A DNA stretch of 64,000 nt from Isoetes taiwanensis (Eukaryota > Streptophyta > Lycopodiopsida > Isoetales > Isoetaceae), in assembly GCA_021234155.1 (NCBI GenBank), contig JAJEKV010000824.1:20317-84316 (forward strand), given 5' to 3'. The notes under the pieces were generated by a model. That model saw only the letters and a list, made by a program, of their open reading frames with translations, was not told the DNA's origin and did not search any database. The stretch's first letter is position 1. Every line of letters begins with the position of its first letter. This document shows, piece after piece, positions 11,895 to 22,729 of this stretch. The position numbers and the translations under genes are program-made.

Positions 11895-13179
11895 TCTGCA
11901 TAAAATAAATAGACAGGTTGTAATTACATGGAAGACATCGGAGAGAATGTAATATAGGCAATAGGCAAACGACATGTCCACCATTACGTATTTAGGTGCA
12001 TCATCCTCAGGTGGGCTTGCAACTTCTAATAGTTGGATGTATAATGCTAATTACCTTATTAGATAGAATATAACTGGCAGGCATCTACAGCTCTGTTCTA
12101 CTGTATTTGTAGTAAAGTCTACCATAAGATGAGCATTTCCAATCCAAAACCTAATCATTAGGCCAATAGTTATAGCTAAGGGGTCTCGTAGCGTTGTAGC
12201 CTTGGCAATCGAAAGCAAAGCCCTCATATTTTGCAGAGCTGGATGTAATTAAAATGTTGCTATCTATCTCCATCAATCAATGATGAGCATTACAACCTCG
12301 GGATAAAGCGCAATGATGTTAGAGCACAAAGAAGCATTTGAACTGGAGAACTAAAATCTAGCAAGTATTAATGAATTTGACAATGAATTAATATAATAAC
12401 GTGAGAAAGCAAGAAAATTCATGCATTACCTCTTGATGCATCTATGCAAAAGAGGATCTATAGAAAGAGAATGATACGAAATCCATTTCCTTCAAGAAGA
12501 ATTCAGAAGCTTCTTTGTAGATACCTGATGAAAGATAAAAGAAAGTAAGATAACCATTACAAATATATCAAACACAAAACCTGGACAAAGAGCAATGCAA
12601 CACGGAAGATGCCAAGACAGCCCACAAAAACATTTCTAAATCTAAGAGCAATTTCTAGATCCTACTACCTAACGACGGAGAGGTGATTCGCTTAAACACA
12701 AAAGGAAAGCTCCATGGCATACTTTGGAAATGATGCATCTGCAAACCTTCTCCTGAAATGAAATTCCATAAATGAAAGTGAGCAACCAAGTAAACCATCA
12801 GAACATACTTGTTGTGAAGCCCCAAGTACTTATACAAAGCCCTGCACCAACAGATCTTGTATTGCACTAAATCTGGTTGAGAGATATTGCAAGTGTCTGC
12901 AGCAAAAACCCAAACCTATACCGGAAGGCCATTTATTAGATGAGCTCCAAAACTGGTGAAAAAATTCGCATGAGAGTTTCGATGAAAAAATTGAAACAAA
13001 AAAGAAGAAATTAGAAGAAGTTAGATACTTTAATGCTGGATAAGCAACTGTCGATAAGCCGGCCTCCATAGACTGCTTAAGCGATCATCCGACCTTTCCA
13101 ACAGATGAAAAGGCTCTGAAACCTTCTATCCCTTCTAGCTCCACCCGTCCTCCATGCCCTTCATCGCCGCACATGCATG

Positions 13180-13368
13180 CATGCCGGATTAGAAGCGTCG
13201 AAATCAGAAAGGGGCAAAATTGTAAACCCCAAATCAAGGCCAACAAAATTTCTCGATTTTTGGCAAATCAGAATTATTTGAGGCCGCCAAAATCCTCAAA
13301 ACCTTAGGAAATCAAATTAAACAAAAATTCCAAAAAGTTTTCGGAACCCCAAAAAAACCAAATTTAAA
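13180..13368 (+). repeat. dispersed repeat family B, copy 1
   Basis: Shares ordered segments with 63,325-63,480: a phenylalanine-rich AT tract (TCGATTTTTGG versus ACGATTTTTGG), CTCAAAACCTTAGGAAATCA versus CTCAAAATCTTAGGAAATCA, then AAAATTCCAAAAA. Both copies precede AT-rich sequence. Family unknown. Confidence 0.6.
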
Positions 13369-13371
13369 CAA

Positions 13372-13560
13372 TAGGATATGTAACAACTACTGACACTATA
13401 TTTGATGCTAATAACAATACCTATAATGTCACTAGTGGGCACTGACACTAACATTGATGCTATATGTGACAACTGGTGACATTAAAATTGGTGCTAATAG
13501 CAACATCTAAAATTGAGGCTATAGGTAAGAAATGTCATCAATGAGGTCATATGTACATTT
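13372..13560. repeat. dispersed repeat family A, copy 3
   Basis: The longest copy of this family. It contains TATTTGATGCTAATAACAA, ATGTCACTAGTGGGCACTGA, and a second internal cycle (GTGACAACTGGTGACATTAA, GGTGCTAATAGCAACATC). This suggests the family is itself made of about 60-bp degenerate subrepeats. Confidence 0.6.
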
Positions 13561-13878
13561 TTTAATGTTCTGCTGACATTCTGATGACGCTAATAGACTC
13601 CTTCTCTTGTGGTGCTCGGGTTTTTCCTTTTTGATTCCCACAAAAGGTTTTTTTTACTCGAGCTAGAGAAACTCTGCAGGGGGGACATACATCATACATT
13701 GCACATTTGAGCTCATCCTTGAAGATACATGCTACTTATTTATTTTACAAAAAAACCAAGGCTGCATGGGTGACGTTGGAACGTGTTATATTTTTATACG
13801 TATGCAACCTTTGTCCTTTGTCTATTATTGGCTCAAGGAGCTAAAAGGGCTTTTGCCTTTAGCCCTCATTGTATATAA

Positions 13879-13980
13879 GAAGGAAGGAAGGAAGGAAGGG
13901 AAGGAAGGAAGGAAGGAAGGAAGGAAGGAAGGAAGGAAGGAAGGAAGGAAGGAAGTATATTTTAACGTCCGCGGAGGCCA
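13879..13980 (-). repeat. LINE 3' end with (GGAA)n tail
   Basis: A GGAA tract of about 77 bp (13,879-13,955) abuts TATATTTTAACGTCCGCGGA, homologous to the end of the first LINE. The tail unit differs from the GAGAAT tail of that copy. Confidence 0.75.
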
Positions 13981-14067
13981 AACTTGACCTATGAGACGGT
14001 ACATGCAGTACACAAAGCAGATAAAACCACACCAAAAAGACAAATGCTACTATACAATGTGTCCCTA

Positions 14068-15394
14068 CTACTGGGATGAAAAAACCCCCACATGGGAGGA
14101 AAAACCCTGGTAGTAGGCTCTCAGATCCCTTGTCCTGTAAGGGATTCTCTGACGGTAGAGACTTGCAAAATGTAGGATGCGAGACGTGCAACCATTGGCG
14201 ATGCCGCGAATTGATGCGGCGGTGCCTCCGAAAGCATCTAAGATCAGCATGTGTTGCTGGATATGCGTATATGGGACACTCTTGCAGAGCATGGTGCTCA
14301 TCCTCTATCGGCCCGCGATGTGGCAACACGGCATATTCTCTCATCGGGGATTCTCGCCCTCCATCCGTAGCCCATCGACTGTTTCATTTCGCGAGATGAT
14401 GGGACCCGTCCTCACGGAGGCAATAGCTCTCCGATTTCTTCATAGATATATGCGCTTTCAAGTACTTGGTGTGGGCCATGTTCCAAATCTTTGGATTAAC
14501 TTAGCGATGTGGTAGTGCTCTTTTTTAGGCTTTGCACGAAGTGGTCGCGATCCCCGTGAGTGGTGGCAAAAGCGCTCATTCAGTGTAGCCACGTCCACGG
14601 GCATCGAGCATAGCCTGTCTGGCGGTAGTCTATAGACCACGCTATAACCACCCCGGCGGTGCTCCCGCCATACCCTCTTCGGTCGTTGTGGCTCTTGTGC
14701 CAATAACAAAGCCCTCGTGGGGAAGACGTTGTGCATCCATGCCGGTGACCTTGTGGAAATATGCAAGATGTCTCACAAGATAGCGGAATGTTGCGAGGGC
14801 CGAGAACCTGTCTCATATAGCAAAAATCTGATAAGGCACCGTGTCCTTGATACCTAGATCGTATGTTAAGAAGGCCTTTTGCACCCTCTCTAGCTTATCC
14901 TGTGTTGTTCTTGCTAATTGCTGGACCCCGACCTCTACCCCATACAACAATACTTGGTTCAACGAGTGCTCAACAGTGTGCTCTACGTGCCCAATCCACA
15001 TAGGTCTATTCTCAGAAAGCCTATTATTACGCATAGCATGAGGGCTTTCCATCCTGGCAAGATCTTTCCACACGATCATCCCATAACATGCTAGCGCAAA
15101 AAGTCGATTCCCGGTGATACTTGAAGGTCCTTACAACATCCACCTTCCGCCCCTCCTCGTAATAGAGATCCGGGATATCATGTTTGCAGGAGAGGACTGC
15201 CGCCAGAGCTTAGTTTTTTGCAGTTCACCGTCATTCTGTTGTGTCACGAACCCACTAAGAGCGCCCAAATGCCGCTGCATACTCGGGCCGTATGGGATAG
15301 CAAGTCTACATCGTCGCATAGAGCAATTGCCGTGATAATCGTATGCCCTCGGTAGCCGGGCCACCGCCCCATGTTCTTGCATCCAAGTCTCCAA
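14068..15394 (-). pseudogene. LINE ORF2 C-terminal half (fragmented)
   Basis: The frame at 14,813-15,079 contains LLYGVEVGVQQLA and KLERVQKAFLTYDLGI, characteristic of the region after the RT catalytic core (the usual L-Y-G-x-E-x-W and Q-x-x-F-L boxes). The frame ending at 14,344 holds EDEHHALQECPIY, the terminal Cys/His-type motif. The frame at 15,131-15,394 covers the area just after the expected Y-x-D-D box. Several frameshifts separate these pieces. Confidence 0.65.
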
Positions 15395-16516
15395 CTTGTC
15401 AATGTAGAGACCAAAGAGCGTTGGAGATAACGGACATCCCCTGTTTAACCCCTATGGTGCTAGTAACTTCGCCGATCCGATGCAGCAATGCAAAGATATA
15501 TCCCATCATAGAGTCTATAGATGACATTTTGTAAGTCCTGTGGGGCATGCAAATACCGCAAATGTTGCCACAACAGTCCCGAGGGACCAGATCATATGCC
15601 GCCTTGAAATCTACTTAAACAAAGAAGCAGTCAGTCACCACAAGCGCATGTAGTAGCTTCCATAAGGATTCCGAGTGAATATATGGTCGATTGGGGGTGG
15701 CTAAAACCCCGCCGCCACCGCGACGACTCCTTCCTCACCGAAGTTAACTTCTTCTCCACCACACCGCTAAAAGCTTTAGCAGTAATGGGCTCACCATGAT
15801 CATGCGGTAGTTCAGCGAATCATCCCTCGGCACTGCCTTATGAATTGGGGTGACCTTGCTAACCATCCACTCTCGGGAGGCCCTCCCTTATGGCACAGTT
15901 AATGATCATTTGTCGAGGCCCTAGCAAAGCTGGCCCACCCCATTTCAATAACTCGACTTGAAGTCCCGCGCAAGTCCCGGCTTTGCCATTAGCCGGTGTC
16001 TAAGGCCCTGTTGGATGTCTTCCTCCGTGAGTTGCGACATTTCTCCTACCTCGACGGAACCCGCCATTTTGCTCTGGGGGGATCATACAACTCCTCCAAG
16101 CTTATGCATCCACCGGTCACGGTAATATTATTGCCGGGTGGTTGATGCCTCTTGTACAACACCCTACGCCCGTGAAGGCTTTGGCTCGATCATCAACAAA
16201 TCAAACATGCGCTGGCTGATGGTCCGCAATGTGCGATGCTTTTTGGATTTCAAGAATGCTCTATAGTCCTGGAATGGCCGGCCGGCCAGCTGTGGATCCT
16301 GAAGACAGGCGTAGTTGGGTCTTTAGAGCCTTGCACTTTCCGGCGTCAAAACCGGGGATTCGGGAGGGAATAGCAGCGTCCATTCAGCGGCATCCCTCAT
16401 TTCCGCCAAAGCATGCACTAGTCAGCGCGTGAGTAAGGCGTTTACAAGCCATTCCCACCTATCATGTAACGTGCAAAGGGCATCAATCCCTTCGCAGTTC
16501 ACGTTCCAACACGCAC

Positions 16517-16885
16517 TCATATTCTCGCTTGCTTTTCGATAGTGATGGGGATGTATCTCAACCCCCGATGGTTTCTACTGCGTGATTGCGCTCTTTGAAA
16601 GTGCTCCCAATCCAAAGTGACATAAAGTGGATAGTGGTCCGACAAAGCCTCCTCATCTCCTGTTCGTGTGCCAATTGAGAGCTCGCTGATCATGTCAAGT
16701 CCTACCACTGGAGCAAGGAGATAGTCTACCACGCTAGCTCCACCATCATGTCTATCGCTCTTGCAAGTGAAACCCCCTGATTGCGGCCATCTGATCGTAC
16801 CATTGCACACTACCATGTCAAAGACCTGACAGAGTTGAACCAACTCCCTTCCAAAGGCGTTGGTGACTGTATCTTGAGACTGTCT
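16517..16885 (-). pseudogene. LINE AP endonuclease C-terminal half
   Basis: One open frame reads through FGRELVQLCQVFDMVVCNGT, then TCKSDRHDGGASVVDYLLAP, then EALSDHYPLYVTLDW. This gives the G-x-x-L, S-x-V-D-Y and S-D-H motifs in the order found in LINE AP endonucleases. It is the cleanest endonuclease segment in the window. The N-terminal catalytic Asn/Glu blocks are absent because the element is truncated here. Confidence 0.8.
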
Positions 16886-17139
16886 GCATGCTCTCTTCAT
16901 GAATATTATCATTCACTTTTGAATTAACTTGTTTTCTCTCTCTCTGTCTTGCTGCATCTCTCTCTTCCTTGCATGTTATATTTCTAACATATTCTTGCTC
17001 TAGAAAATAAGAATCATCCAATGAAATGAAAGTTCTTACCTTTGCTATGTTTCTGAAATATTCTTCATGACAGACAGTTCTGACAGCCAAGTTTGATAAA
17101 ATTCTTTGCCAAAACTTGAAGGAATGTGGCAGGACCTTA

Positions 17140-17422
17140 AGCCGCCACACCTGAGGTCATTTGTTCAAAACTGGTCAATATCGGCCTAGTATTGGGGACC
17201 TTAAAAATCCATTGCCCCGAGGTCAGGGTTCAAGTATGACTAACCAGCTTGTGGTAGAGACCTTAAACTTGCCATATGTACTCGATGATCACACGCAAAG
17301 CAACTCCTAGCATATCATGCCTAGGTAGTGGATTGGGTTCCATGTGATATGTAGAATAAAGTGATATAGAATGTACTCATGATGTGATGATGAATAAAAT
17401 GGCGTCCAAAAAAAAAAAAAAA
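17140..17422 (+). mobile_element. SINE-like poly(A) retroposon
   Basis: Ends in 15 A residues (17,408-17,422) preceded by GAATAAAATGGCGTCC. An internal segment GGTCAGGGTTCAAGTATGAC resembles a pol III B box, though the matching A box is unclear. Length under 300 bp and the A tail suit a SINE. The 5' end is uncertain and no target-site duplication was confirmed. Confidence 0.4.
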
Positions 17423-18069
17423 CATGAGGGAATGTTGAGTTTTGCTCATGAGTTCTAGTGAAATTTGCATCAATACAATTTTAAAATCACCCTCCGGATA
17501 TTGTGTGCTCAACTAAAGGTTTCTTTTAAAGGAGGTCGTGCATTTCAGGTAGTGGGAGTGAATGTAGAGATGATTGCATTCATAAGTACCTGCCTAATAG
17601 CCTAACAGTTCAATAGTTAATAATATTGAGGTTTGAGGTTCGAGAAATGTTTTCTATCCAAGCCTGCAGGTTCAAAAACAGAGTTGGAATTAAAGTTTGG
17701 GAAAGCTTGGAGAGCCCTTAACTGATCCCACCTGACACATAATGTCAATCATCTTTTGTTGGTATTTGTAGTTTGGCCAATTGGATCTAATGGTTTGGAA
17801 GGATCAGCAAACATGGTTGTAGAGACTACATTGGTTTTAATATACCCAGGAAGATTGGCTGCAAAGACTACATTGGTAAAGACCAAAGTCATGGTTTTAT
17901 TTTACCCAAGAGATTGGGCATTATTCTCGATATTCATAAACATTTCTACGAGGAACAAGTGGGAGAATATGCTTCTAGATGAAAAAAATTAATACATACA
18001 AGAAACTTATCGCGTGGCCTATCGCCGCCGGCCGCTAACGCTTCTTCACCGACTTATCTATACGTGCTA
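17423..18069. other. non-coding region, no gene recognised
   Basis: AT-rich, with an internal repeated phrase (ACTACATTGGT with AGATTGG/CAAAGAC near 17,825-17,890). No protein or RNA gene recognised. Confidence 0.45.
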
Positions 18070-18718
18070 GAACATGCAGGATTTGAACCTGCACTTTTTT
18101 TTTTTGCCCTGTGTTCAGTGCCCGCACGATAGAAGGATGCTGACCATAACGACTATAGGATGCCCTTTTTTTTACAATCATGTCATGCAACAATAGCCAG
18201 TGGGTTTTGAACCTGGACAGAGGAACACCCATATCCAATGGTCTAACCACCAGGCTATGATCACCATGACATAGATCATCCATGCCACCCAATAATTGTC
18301 AGTGGGATTTGAGCTTGGACAGGGGACACCCATATCCAACAGCCTAACCACTAGACTACTACTGCGATAAGCACTTTTCATAGATCAATCACGCCACCCA
18401 TTGATAGCAAGTGGGGTTTGAGCCTGGGCGGGAAACACCCGTAACCAATAGCCTAACCACTATACTGCCAATGCGATAAGCTTTCTGCTATGTAAGCAAA
18501 GGGAATCCCATAGTAACTATGTAGCACGTCGTCTATTGAACAGACTATATATGTATAGGTATGCACATGTACTTTATTGTTTTGAGACGGATATCTCATT
18601 TCCTTCCTTTTTTTTCCTTTTTTTTTTTACCCACCCGATGATAATCAGTGGGTTTTGATCCTGGCTAGGGGCCACCTATAACCAAAGGATTTACCACTAG
18701 GCTATCACCGCGATGGAT
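18070..18718 (-). repeat. array of five tRNA-like units
   Basis: On the minus strand, five units each carry an A-box-like element (for example TAGTGGTTAGGCT) and, about 40 bp later, a B-box-like element (GGTTCAAATCC or variants). They lie near 18,078-18,165, 18,193-18,266, 18,297-18,369, 18,408-18,479 and 18,642-18,718. The first has the best B box (GCAGGTTCAAATCCTGC, a perfect T-arm stem); the middle three share GGATATGGGTGTCC-type centres and repeat every 105-111 bp. None could be folded by eye into a complete cloverleaf, so they are called tRNA-derived repeats, not tRNA genes. Confidence 0.65.
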
Positions 18719-18751
18719 AGTTCTTACTTCATCACTTTGATCACTTGGTCG

Positions 18752-18996
18752 AGGGAAATCCCGTTATAATCAAACAACACGTCATATATCACACAGGCAG
18801 GTAATAGTACCTGTTAAAGTATAGGAAAAGTACCTTATTTGAAGTCCAGTTGACTTATGACGTACTTGCTTAACCCTGCAACTGAAAAGGGAAATCCCAT
18901 TATAATCAAAAGCCAACAGTACTTGTTAAAATATAAGGGAAGTACCTTATTTGAAGTCCAGTTGTCTTATGACGTACTTGCTTATAATCTGTAACT
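18752..18996. repeat. tandem duplication of about 137 bp
   Basis: Two copies start GGGAAATCCC-TTATAATCAA and share AGTACCTTATTTGAAGTCCA and CTTATGACGTACTTGCTTA. The first copy has a short extra segment. It lies just beyond the helicase end of the Helitron, so it could belong to the element's 3' region, but no CTRR terminus or hairpin was identified. Confidence 0.75.
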
Positions 18997-19158
18997 AAAA
19001 TGCAAGAAAACATGTTTGTGATACCGAACCGGGGGGGGAAGGGTAATGAGGGAGTTATATGCAACCGCCACTTACTGCATTGGTGTAAATTCCTTGTTAG
19101 CAAGGTAACACACATCAATGATACATGTATGATATGCTAGAGGAAATGTACCTTTTTG

Positions 19159-19704
19159 TTAGAGTAGCTCCTTGTAGATGACGTTCAGAGTACTTCTAGT
19201 TGTGTTCTCTGGGGAGAGGAGTATTAGCAGGTCTTGTCTGTTTCGTACACGAGTAAATGCCGTATATAACTGGCCATGTGCAAAGACATTCGTGCGCAGA
19301 TCAATGACCACTCGATCCAATGTTAAACCCTGACAGCTATTAAACGTGGTTGAATACGATAGTCGGAGTGGTAACTGTCGTCGATGAATAGTCCATGGGT
19401 GGTTTTCTGGTTGATAGAAGAAATCTGTTCTGGAAATCGGGTACATGTTCCCTTCTGGATCACCCAAAACTCTCACCATTACAAATTTCTCATGCATCGA
19501 TTCAATCACAACTCTAGCATTCTTCACAAGTCCCTTCTCCATGTCTAATCGTTTCATCACATGACATATCGCCCCCACCTTAAGTGTGAGTTCATGATTG
19601 GGAATCCCAGAGTGTGTGAAATTATTCAAGAAATCCGATGTTGCGAGGGGATGGTCATGAATAAGTTGGTCTTGTTGGGTTATATGATCATGGTCGTAAT
19701 ACAA
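19159..19704 (-). pseudogene. Helitron PIF1-type helicase, C-terminal part
   Basis: The open frame contains LKVGAICHVMKRLDMEKGLV, the 2B-like entry segment of PIF1-family helicases. PLRLSYSTTFNSCQGLTLDR follows (motif V region with S-x-Q-G-x-T-L-D), then FAHGQLYTAFTRVRNRQDL (motif VI with Y-x-A-x-T-R). The final residues VIYKELL end at a stop. In Helitrons this domain unwinds DNA during rolling-circle replication. It is separated by a frameshift from the motif II-IV fragment. Confidence 0.9.
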
Positions 19705-19831
19705 CTTATCCCGGTTAGGAACCGCTTAAGACCCGACCATTGAAATCATCAACGTTTTTGTTGATTGGAGCCAGGAAATTCGTTTGTCACATTCATTTGG
19801 ATCGTGGAGGATATTTGTTGGATAGAGGAAT

Positions 19832-20242
19832 TCAATCAGATACCGCAATGTTTGTAGTTATGTTGAACAAATCCAACGATACCGTAGTTTGTTCCCAGTT
19901 CTCCCCAATATTGTCAACAAAACGCATGAGCTCTGGATCCCCTGCATTTCGTATTGGTTGATGCAACCTCAACACGCGAAATACTTTCCACAACGACGAT
20001 GATTTTATAGATGCACTGAATGCTGCAATTCTCCCCCCACCCTTTACTACAGGTGCGACTTGCCTAAAATCACCAGCAGCTATGAAATGTTTTCCACCAA
20101 AAGGAAGACTGTTTCCACACAATCGTTGCAACACATGATTTACGCTTTCTATTATGGCCTTATTGGCCATTGGAAACTCATCCCAGATAATGACTTTAGC
20201 CGCAACGATGAGTTGTGCTGCTCCTGAATTGGGGTCTAACAT
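19832..20242 (-). pseudogene. Helitron PIF1-type helicase, motifs II-IV
   Basis: The frame includes VIIWDEFPMANKAIIE (Walker B, D-E), FGGKHFIAAGDFRQVAPV (motif III, G-D-x-x-Q) and LRLHQPIRN (motif IV area). These are diagnostic of PIF1/Helitron helicases. It sits immediately upstream, on the minus strand, of the C-terminal helicase fragment and after a degraded ATP-binding segment. No complete helicase can be read from this copy. Confidence 0.9.
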
Positions 20243-20318
20243 CGAATGTAGCCCAGCATTATTTTCAATTGTGGATCCTGAAATAGGAATGTCTTGGATT
20301 CAGCCCTACCGCATATAA

Positions 20319-20510
20319 TCAAAAGTTATGAAGTGCCGTTGTACCACATGGAAGGACTATGCCTGCAGTATGAGAAAGCATATGCATTTCAAAAACTGCC
20401 TTTTCCATGAGAAAGCATATGCCATTGCTTACAGGAGATTCCAACCATTGTTTTATGAAATGAAATATTTCTAGCTGGTTATCATTCATCATACTTGACA
20501 TTTGAAGCAT
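20319..20510 (-). pseudogene. scrambled Walker A segment of unit 1 helicase
   Basis: Where units 2 and 3 read GPIFVDGKAGTGKTYL, unit 1 reads GICFLMEKAVFEMHML and has lost the G-x-x-G-T-G-K-T loop. In the DNA, a 15-bp block CATATGCTTTCTCAT (minus strand) occurs twice around the lesion, as expected from a templated duplication. The flanks SNG upstream and TAGIVLPCGTTA downstream are normal for the family. Confidence 0.75.
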
Positions 20511-20515
20511 AGATG

Positions 20516-21300
20516 CTAGGTACGATGCGTGGTCAGAAATTTTGCTAGCTCGTGCATCACATCTCTACCAATACGATGTTGCAATTGTAGCCCAAACGCC
20601 ATGATGTTAGTCCCATGTTGAACGAGAATATTATTGACTAAGTGCAGAGATTCATTGAATGCAATTACATCATCATTTGGATATTCGTCTAATAAGTCAA
20701 GGCTCATAGGCACCTGAAACTTGGTCCACAAATCGACTGCTGGTCCCTGATCAAGTATTAACATGGCAAAAAGAAAATGAAGCTGCGTAGGACTCAATGA
20801 TAGAGAAGTTGCCTCTTCCATAACTAGCATTGCTTCATTGTGTGCCGCAAGCAAACCCCCGCTTCAACGACGTTGATGATATGTCTCATAAGTTTGATCA
20901 TTAACCCTCTTTAATTCATCCCACGCCCGGCTGGACGGTGCAACAAAATTTGTCTTAAGTAGAACGCCCGACCTTTAGGTAATAGTAAACGATTCTACAT
21001 ACTAATGGTTGTCTAATCCTTTTCTTCACGATTCTTCGTGTAATTCCTTCTTGCTCTTGTTCTACATATGATCCAGATTCAGATGCTAACGATGGGTTAA
21101 AGGGTGTTAACGTATATTGTTCGTAGTATTGAATATAAGTAAGCGTATCGAATACATGATCAAGCGGTCGAAGAAGTATCGGTCCAACAATGATCTTGTA
21201 TTCGGTCAAAGCGAGATGCAAAGGTAGACATTTAAATGTAGGGGACTTGTTCGCTATGTCGTATGACATTATTCTCCAAGATGCCTCCATGGCCGAAAGG
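20516..21300 (-). pseudogene. Rep-helicase linker region, unit 1
   Basis: Frames at 20,516-20,854 and 20,955-21,290 match the corresponding parts of the longer unit 2 frame (DLWTKFQVPMSLDLLDEY, HVFDTLTYIQYYEQYTLTPF, VKKRIRQPLVCRI). This segment lies between the HUH domain and the helicase in Helitron proteins. Frameshifts break it in unit 1. Confidence 0.75.
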
Positions 21301-22590
21301 TATCGCGGCCTTTAAGTACTCCACGTATCTCATCTCTAGGAACTGATGCGTAGTATGCGTCTCAAGGAATGTTTTCGTGAGCAATGACCGTATTGAGATT
21401 TGTATGCTCAACACTTTCGATTGTGTATCTCGTGTGATCGAACTCTCTGTGATCAAGGCCCGATGGACGTCTCCAGTGTTTGTATGCCTCTCTTGAGTAA
21501 TTTGAAATCTTGCGTTATCAAAGCCCTTATATATGTAACCATAGAGATAAGAGAAGACATGCACGGTGGATGTGACGTCAACCATAATATGGCAATCGAG
21601 TTCATGTAGCAAGAATGCATTATATGGAACTACCCCAGCGTCATCTACACTCCTCCTCCTATATTGCACGCATTTTTTTCGAGTCAAGGTGCGCCGTTGG
21701 ATTAACTAGCTTTGGATAGTTATAGCAAAAAGGAGCACCACGTGGGGAGCATCTATTAGAATGTCTATGAATCATAAATTTTGGACCTTTCGAATAATCG
21801 GATCACTTTGGTAGTTCTCATAGATTTAATTTCATCAACACATTCTATTGGTATATCCGGTTTGGTATGTAACACAAGATGTAATGCGGTAATCCTCGCT
21901 CAAACTCTACCATCGTTATTATATATGATACGCTGAAAAAGAATTTATGCAATAATTTTTTAGGCGCGTTACAACCTTCCATGAAAACATCGGACAACGG
22001 TGATAGGTATATCAGAAGCATTTTGTCCAGGCCCAAGGGCAGCCCTTATTTCTGGCCAGTCCGTGTTAGTCGTCATTGTAATGAATAGAGTTGGTCGGCC
22101 TTTTGACCTAGACAATGCCAACGCATCAGCAACCTGTACAGAGCACCACCTTTGACAACCCAAGAATGACGAAGGAAGGATAACATCATTTTGATTGTCA
22201 TTTTTCGCTCGAGTAATCCTCATCGTATTGAATCCTCCTATTATTCAAGGCGGAAGTCCTAAAGTAATTTAGTCGTAAGGTCCTCAACTCTTGAATACAT
22301 ATCAACGAGATACTCCCCACATAAACGCCCAAATTTGAAGGAACCTATCCTCATGCAAGATTCTTGCTCTGTACCATTGTATTTGCGTGAGACCGTATTC
22401 ATTCCTAAGACCCCACCCTGGTGTACCATGCGGAAATAGTAGTGGATATTGCAAAGGTTCATACATGGGATCAAGAATATTCATAAACGTCGGTTCACCC
22501 GCATTTCGGGCCCAAAAGCAAGAAACTCGATGCAATATCAGTATTATTGTTAACCTGCGAATTGCCGCTATTTCATCGCCTCCCAATTAT
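21232..22590 (-). pseudogene. Helitron HUH Rep domain, unit 1 (broken)
   Basis: Fragments match the unit 3 Rep frame: SRSKGRPTLFITMTTNTDW at 21,969-22,223, VFSYLYGYIYKGFDNARF (Tyr-rich catalytic segment) at 21,232-21,687, and EPTFMNILDPMYEPLQYPL at 22,302-22,586. The H-x-H motif segment reads GLPHYILCYI here instead of GLPHSHLVLR, so the second His is lost in this copy as sequenced. Confidence 0.8.
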
Positions 22591-22729
22591 TCCTCAATCG
22601 TAATATATATGCAAGGCATATGCACACTCCCCATAGTTGAAGGTGCCTAATAAATGGATTTGCTCGATCGAGAATTGAACCAATGGTTGCAACCCACCCG
22701 AAAGGGCACACCATGAAGTCCCCACCGCA

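Larger units (their letters stand above)
10696..13371. other. non-coding region with small repeats
   Basis: No gene recognised. It contains an (ATTCT)n microsatellite at 10,912-10,934, a GATA/TATC tract near 10,726-10,750 and the tandem duplication listed separately. Reading frames near 12.65-13.07 kb have no domain signature. Confidence 0.5.
13879..16905 (-). mobile_element. LINE copy 2: 5'-truncated relative of the first LINE
   Basis: On the minus strand it runs from the C-terminal part of an AP endonuclease (about 16.88-16.52 kb) through decayed reverse transcriptase text (16.0-15.1 kb) and a post-RT region (15.08-14.81 kb). A Cys/His segment (14.34-14.25 kb) and the shared 3' end follow. 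The 5' part of the endonuclease and any ORF1 are missing, the normal outcome of incomplete reverse transcription. It has the same orientation and family as the 5.8-10.7 kb element. All frames are broken. Confidence 0.78.

Noticed and set aside
13825-13987. Lys/Glu/Gly and Ser/Phe/Leu/Pro repeat proteins in frames over 13.88-13.96 kb
   Set aside because: They are translations of the (GGAA)n microsatellite tail of the LINE.
18070-18165. Functional tRNA gene on the minus strand
   Set aside because: A good T-arm-like segment is present, but an 11-bp A/T run interrupts the variable region and no matching acceptor stem could be drawn.
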